This document shows, one piece after another, positions 58,341 through 64,000 of a DNA stretch of 64,000 nucleotides (within the stretch, counting starts at the first letter, position 1; each line of letters begins with the position of its first letter). The stretch comes from Dipetalonema caudispina (lineage: Eukaryota > Nematoda > Chromadorea > Rhabditida > Onchocercidae). Position numbers and translations under genes: made by a program. The stretch is from NCBI GenBank assembly GCA_013365325.1, contig JABVXV010000298.1, positions 1-64,000 on the forward strand, given 5' to 3'. The notes under the pieces were generated by a model that was not told the origin of the DNA, ran no database searches, and was given only the letters and a program-made list of their open reading frames with translations.

Positions 58341-58413
58341 GGCCTCGTGGCGCAATGGATAACGCGTCGGTCTACGGAACCGAAGATTGCAGGTTCGAAT
58401 CCTGCCGAGGTCG
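58341..58413 (+). tRNA. tRNA-Arg (anticodon ACG), second copy
   Basis: Identical to the tRNA at 51627-51699 except for one T-loop base (A at 58399 instead of C, giving TTCGAAT). Same acceptor and anticodon stems, anticodon ACG at 58374-58376, no intron. Flanking sequences are mostly unrelated, so any duplication was short or old. Confidence 0.97.
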
Positions 58414-59431
58414 TTAACGGTTTCATGAAACTATTTTCTTAAGCAAAGTATTAATCGTGTTTAGCTTATTTGGAATTATCTGAAATAGTCTCTTCCTTGA
58501 AGATCTCTGACCTGACTACACAAAAGCATGATTAAAGAGGTCAAGAAACAAGCTGATAGAAATTTACTCCGTAAAATGCTGTTTTGCAAGTAAAGGTTCA
58601 ATAAGGTTGTTTTCAATTCGTTGTTCTTTGCTGGGTGAAAGTTACATTTAACCTAAGAATAGCTAAATTTAGTTTGAAGAGTTAAAGGTTAGAGTAGCTG
58701 AGACCACGAATTATTCATGCTCTTTCCCATATGGATAAAGAATGCAAAAAATCTAGGACCAGCTACTTAATTTCTGAAAGTATTATGAAATTAATCATTG
58801 GTGAATTTGTTCAAGCTTTAAAGCGGTTGCTTCTCAAAAATGGCAAGTATCGTACTTTTAAAATTTTTTAAAGTAATTATTACTTGATAACTCATCAAAG
58901 TTGACGGTCTTAAGTTTTCTTTTTATTTGTAAACTGAAAGGTTAAAGGTAAGAAATGATGAAAATTGCATTAAAGTTGCCAGTATTTTGTAGTGAAAGTT
59001 ACTCAACTTCAATTCTGATTTTTTATAGAGAGTAAAATGAGCACTATTTGAATGCATGCATTTAGGTGCGTGTAAATAATGTAAAGTAATGCATGCAATT
59101 GCTAAAATGCATGCTATCAAATTAAATTCTTTTCATGTGAATGCATGCAACACTATCTAATCAAGTAGAATGTATGGAAATAATATAGCATGCACAATTA
59201 GAAATGCAAGATGAAATTTCAATTATTAAAAATTTGTCAACCGTGGAAAAAAGTCAAAGACTTTAAATTTTTATCAAACTTCGTTGGAAATTTCAATTAA
59301 TAAAATAAACAAGCTATGCCAAAAAAAAAGCAGAATAAAATGAAAAATGGCATAATTTTAAATTCATCCGTTCAAAAAAAAAAAAAAGAAAAGAATAGTT
59401 TGATAATTTATGAAATGTTCAATTATTTTAG
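58414..59431. other. Intergenic, no gene seen
   Basis: About 1 kb upstream of the first exon found for the type II membrane protein. It may contain that gene's missing 5' exon and promoter, but I could not identify an exon in phase. Confidence 0.45.
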
Positions 59432-61606
59432 TATGGTCGTAGTAGTGCACAACGTTTCCTACGATATATTTTTCGACGGCGACAATGTATGATAATACTA
59501 TTCATGCAAATAGCTATTTTAATCTTACTTATTGTTATTATTATCATACAATTTCATACTACTGCTAGTCTTAATGTTTGTTTTAATTACTTATTTTTTG
59601 GCTATTTTAAAAATTATAATTTATTTATTTTTTTCTATTTCAATTACAGAAAATGTCTTTTAGTAAATAATATTATGAAATGAAATATGATCATTTCTAT
59701 GCATACTAAATTTTTTTTTCCTTTATCACTATAGGAAACGTATTTACGATTAAATCGTGAAAATAATGTATTAGCTCAATATGCGAATTTTTCCACCTTC
59801 TTTTCATGCAAATATTATCCACCTACTGAATACGATGTTGTAAGAAAATCTGTTTAATTCAAATTTTTTGATTTCTAATATATACTAACAATAATTATTT
59901 TGATTTCACTTCTCGTTTCATACTATTATGTAGAATTTTCCATTAAGTGTTACGTCTAATTTAATCAAGTGATTGAAATCAGCTACGCTTAATCCATGTA
60001 AACTGACAAGACCAAACATGTGAAAAAAACAAAAATTTTTCCGATTATTAATATACCTTTCACGCATACCTAAGTTTACGTACGCAAATTGTGCTGTCAT
60101 TATCCATCATCTTTCATTTGTGATTGTATGGATTAATCAAATTGCTTTGTCAGTAATGTTTGTTTGTCAAGAATTAAAATAGTTTTAAAGAATTTTTTCA
60201 AAAATTTCAAAATGAAAAATCTTTGAAGAAAGAAGTGCTAATAAGAATAACAAACTTTTTTTCCAGTCAGAATGTGGATGGGGAAATGATGAATCGTCAT
60301 TTATGGTACGATTCCATCGTCGACGTATAGGTACTGACAAATGCGCATCACGGTTTGACATGGTTTCTTTCCATTCAGTTTAATTAGTATTTCTCATTAA
60401 TTGGTTTGAAATTAAATTTATTGCTCTGAAATTTACACTCACTCACTCAATTTGAGCTTTACCAATAATGGTAGTTCCTGGTAGAAATAAATTTTTGCTC
60501 ATCCATATTGAACTAATAATCATTTTTGTAAGATATTACACCTATGGGATTCCGGTTTTGGATTTTGCTGTTTTCAAAAATCACATTATAGTACTTTAGA
60601 TCACATATTATATCAGTAAACTTGATTGATTAAGATATCATATGATGCGGAATATTTAATAATTTTAATTGATTTAGATTCCTTGTGATCTAAAATATCC
60701 AGCAATATATAAGCATTGGCAGAATGTTCTGAAAAACACAATATTGAATACAAATAATTTCATAAGCGAATATCGTCCTTGTTCAGGCATTTTAGATAAT
60801 TCCATCGGCAAGTATGGCATATCCCCGCAAACACCAATTCTGGTAGTTTATTAACTGAGATATACATACCCATTTCGTTTTTTGTCCAGTTTCTTTTCCA
60901 TTTTCTAAATTATGCTAAAGAGAATTTAAAAAATTGAAGAATATATGTTAACTAACAGAAAGAATAATAGTTAGTGGCAAATAAGTAAGCATGAGTAATT
61001 AGCTTGTCCTCCAAAATTTTCCATTGAATTTTTAAATTTCTAAAATATGTTAAAGAAGGTTTGAAAGAAAATTTGTAGGCACCAAAACTCAAAAATATAA
61101 ATCAACTTGATAAAGGACTTATACTTCGTCCAAAAGATTTTATTATGCGTTGCCCGATCTGCATGATTAGCAGCAGATTTTCATCGTAAGTTCTTTTAGA
61201 ACCATTTATCTTTGATTCAACTTCTTTTTTTAAAAAAATTATACAGTCACCGGCCAAATACAACCAGAAGTGAGTTCTGGAACAGTTTAGATTAGATCAA
61301 TTATCCATCTTTCCGTTTTTATTTCGAACACCTCTTACTTGTTTATATTGATTTTTTCTTTTTGTTCAGGAAATGTTTAACAATTTTGATAAAACAACCT
61401 AACAATCATTACTTCAATTTAATGCAAATATTCCCTTAGCATAAAAAACCGTATTTCATTCATTTTCATTATCTGTTACAAATTGGCATCAAATTTAGAT
61501 CATGTAATATTAATTTTTAACTGTTGAAGTAATAGTAATAATAACAATAATAATAATAATAATAATGATAATAATAACAATGATAATAATAATAATAATA
61601 ATAATG

Positions 61607-61704
<98 letters not shown>

Positions 61705-62092
61705 TGATAATGTAGGGATCAAAAAACTTTAGCGCAGGCAAATATTTATATTAAATTAAAAGATATAAATAAACTTTTACTGAAAGCATCAATTAAAATA
61801 GTTCTCGCAATTTTTTTTTTTTGCACTAAAGGATAGATGATGGGAATGGGATAACATTGTTATTAGGCCGGTAAATAGATTCGATGATAGGAATATGCGA
61901 AAAAATTATTGCGTTCGAAGCGTGAAAACGTTACGAGAAGGTTGGCCGCAACATGCAGTAGCCTGCGACGAAGTTGAAAGTCATCCATTTGAAGAATTTT
62001 GCAACATGTATGACGCCACCATGAATAAAATACACGATATCAAAGAACCTGTTATCAATAGTGAAGCAGATTATGATCAAGATTCTGATTAA
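59432..62092 (+). CDS. Unrecognised type II membrane protein with Cys-rich ectodomain (5' end missing)
   Basis: I do not recognise this family. Exons found: 59432-59575, 59735-59839, 60267-60362, 60678-60842, 61079-61185, 61867-62092. All phases agree and give 280 codons with a stop at 62090-62092. The first exon reads RYIFRRRQC then a hydrophobic helix (MIILFMQIAILILLIV...), a basic-before-helix order that predicts a cytoplasmic N-terminus and lumenal or outside C-terminus. Two N-glycosylation sequons follow (NET, NFS). The ectodomain has ten cysteines, an even number fitting disulfides: FSCKYY, SECGWG, DKCAS, IPCDL, RPCSG, MRCPICM, NYCVRS, VACDE, EFCNM. The tail is acidic (DYDQDSD). The initiator is uncertain: exon 1 is preceded by an acceptor, and the first ATG (59433) is in another frame with an early stop. 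Either an upstream exon supplies the start or translation begins at the Met before the helix. A glycosyltransferase is possible, but no motif supports it. Confidence 0.62.
61541..61704. repeat. (AAT)n microsatellite inside intron
   Basis: About 165 bp of AAT/ATA repeat with scattered GAT and AAC units, in the last intron of the type II membrane protein gene. It creates the poly-Ile and poly-Tyr frames on the minus strand. Confidence 0.95.
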
Positions 62093-63800
62093 TCATCTGA
62101 TTATAGTGAAATAATCTGATTAATTTTCTATTTGTAAGTTAGTCGTGTATGAATGTAAAAAAAATGCAAATATTGTGACTATTACTTATTGCAACATTTC
62201 GCTTTGTATTTTACAAATTTCACATTGTCTAATTGAAATATAATATGTATTTATGTTCCTATTTCTATCTGTCAATTCAAACTATATCTCCATTTGCTAG
62301 GTGAATATTAATTCGGATTATATACTTGCTTGTTCTGAGCTAACCATTAATTGATTCAGACTATAAACTTGCTTGAGCTTAGATTAATCATTGATTGGTT
62401 CACAGTATATTCTTGTTTGATCATAGGTTATCGATACAATTTATTATAAACGATTAAAGCTTAAATGATGTCATATTTGTGTTTTATAACCATACTTGTT
62501 ATTATGAACATTAAATTTGTGTTATGATTTTAAATCTCAGATTTTTGTGGATAAATTCTTTTATAATTACTTCGCTTTGTTTCCGGATTTTCTTAATTCA
62601 ATTAAAGAGAACAATAATGAAAAAACTGCAAGAATTATTATTGGCGTATAAGAACCAAATTTTTACATCCCAATTAAACTAACAAATTTAATGGCTTAAA
62701 AAATTGCAAAAGATTTGAGAAAGCAATTAAACTCAACAATTTTTCGAATATTTTAAAATTAGGTGTAGTAGATTTATTTTGATCCTTTTTTTTCATTAAG
62801 ATAAAATAAGACGACGGAGAACTTCTTCAAATCTTAGTTCGAAATAAATAAATAAATAAATAGAAATGAAACAAAATAATCAACATTAATGTCTAGTATG
62901 AGTTAAAAAAAAATTTTTGATTAAATAAATAAAATGACAACAGATGGAAGTATTAAAGATTTTGCATATTATTGTGATTAGACAATATATTTAATTTAAT
63001 CATAGTATTTATTTCAAATACTTGATGAAAAAGAGATAAAAAAGTGAATTCTTTTCTTGAATCCGAAATTTATCTTTTAAAGACTATCGAAAAATTAAAA
63101 ATTTGAACAACAAACACAAAGATAATTTAGAAATTCAATTTATTTCAAATTTAAAAGTTGTATTATTTTAAAATTCACGTTAACTGGTTGTTTTATTTGG
63201 CCGAATATTGAAAATAATTGAAACATACATAAAGACAGGAGTTACATTACAATACCATGGTGGTACCGAATGTTTTCGCAACGCATTCGTCAGCGTGATC
63301 TACTATTATTATATTTCACCGAACCATTCTAATTTGGCTGCTAGAAGCATTTCCATTTTGTCAGGGAGTTGTTATGTAGTAGATGTGAGAGTTAGGGGTT
63401 AAAGGTTAGTGGCTGGATATTTAAATTTCAGTTCAGTACTAACTGAAACAAATTTAATATTATTTAATTTAGAAATTGTATTTTTACGAATTGTTATTTC
63501 TGTTGAAGTATAAGAAAATTTTCTTAGTTGAGCGTTTTTCTTTTTCCTTATCTTTTTTGAGAGATGACTAAGTACTGCGATTTTGAGATATTATTGCGTT
63601 AGATGTGGAGAGCAAATTGTGGTAGTGATTAATATCTGAAATGTTTCATGATATAAGAAACCTTAGAGATTAATAATTGTGGTAGATTATAGTTGTCTTA
63701 GAGAATGCGAGTAATTTTTGTGAACTGTTTAGAAGTTTCGTTATATTTTCTTCCTTCCTTTCCCTAAACATATTATGTTTTAAAACGTTTACAGGAGAAT
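62093..63800. other. Upstream region of PRPF6
   Basis: About 1.7 kb of mainly A+T-rich DNA. Includes the type II gene's 3' UTR and the PRPF6 promoter. A TTTACAG acceptor ends at 63794, six nt before the PRPF6 ATG, as expected for spliced-leader addition. The 63208-63402 frame has no support. Confidence 0.5.
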
Positions 63801-64000
63801 ATGACAACGGTAACTATCCCGGGTTCCCTTGTGAACAAGCGGAAAAAGCACTTTCTGGGCATGCCTGCACCAGCGGGTTATGTTGCTGGTGTTGGCCGCG
63901 GTGCAACTGGTTTTACCACACGTTCCGATATCGGACCGGCCCGTGATAGTACCGATTTACCAGAGTTACCGCCAGCTGGTCCGACAAAAAAAGCCCGCGA
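63801..64000 (+). CDS. prp-6: Pre-mRNA-processing factor 6 (PRPF6), N-terminus, runs off window
   Basis: U4/U6-U5 tri-snRNP scaffold protein of the spliceosome; the full protein is mostly HAT/TPR-like repeats downstream of this window. The 66 visible codons start [18 protein letters not shown] and contain [20 protein letters not shown], then [20 protein letters not shown]. This closely matches the PRP1 N-terminal segment of human PRPF6 ([20 protein letters not shown]...). The start is fixed by the acceptor six nt upstream and the absence of an in-frame upstream exon. Confidence 0.95.
   Translation, partial: MTTVTIPGSLVNKRKKHFLGMPAPAGYVAGVGRGATGFTTRSDIGPARDSTDLPELPPAGPTKKAR

Noticed and set aside
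61510..61741. Minus-strand poly-Ile and poly-Tyr open frames
   Set aside because: They are translations of the AAT microsatellite in different frames.

Overview
The window is eukaryotic nuclear DNA from a nematode, most likely a filarial species (Onchocercidae). This is inferred from three things: roughly 70% A+T with many long poly(A)/poly(T) tracts in introns, many short exons bounded by GT...AG with TTTCAG or TTTTAG acceptors, and acceptor-like sites 5-12 nt before several start codons, as expected for spliced-leader addition. I saw no bacterial operon, CRISPR array, complete transposon or Wolbachia-like insert. Exon models were built by hand: I joined exons so that splice phase stayed intact and compared the proteins with family patterns known to me. 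No database search was run.

Layout. 0-10 kb: a 14-exon minus-strand gene for a membrane-anchored carboxylesterase. 12.9-14.1 kb: a small minus-strand Ly6/quiver-like, probably GPI-anchored protein. 19.1-24.9 kb: a 15-exon minus-strand E2F transcription factor. 28.3-31.8 kb: a minus-strand MADF-domain DNA-binding protein, with one exon junction I cannot keep in frame. A CpG-richer interval of about 700 bp separates it head-to-head from the next gene. 32.5-38.3 kb: 15-exon ZW10. 38.8-44.7 kb: 19-exon mitochondrial elongation factor G1 (GFM1), same strand, 468 bp downstream of ZW10. 45.3-47.3 kb: a minus-strand 98-residue secreted peptide precursor I do not recognise. 51.6 and 58.3 kb: two nearly identical tRNA-Arg(ACG) genes flanking a 12-exon cactin gene (52.3-56.5 kb). 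59.4-62.1 kb: an unrecognised type II membrane protein with a ten-cysteine ectodomain. 63.8 kb to the end: the start of pre-mRNA splicing factor PRPF6.

The named genes are mostly housekeeping: cell-cycle transcription (E2F), kinetochore and vesicle tethering (ZW10), mitochondrial translation (GFM1) and the spliceosome (cactin, PRPF6). They do not form one pathway. The accessory genes (esterase, Ly6 protein, peptide precursor, type II protein) all look secreted or surface-exposed. The candidates most worth following up are the peptide precursor and the type II protein. Next are the duplicated splice acceptor in the esterase gene, the divergent domain V segment of GFM1 and the out-of-frame junction in the MADF gene.
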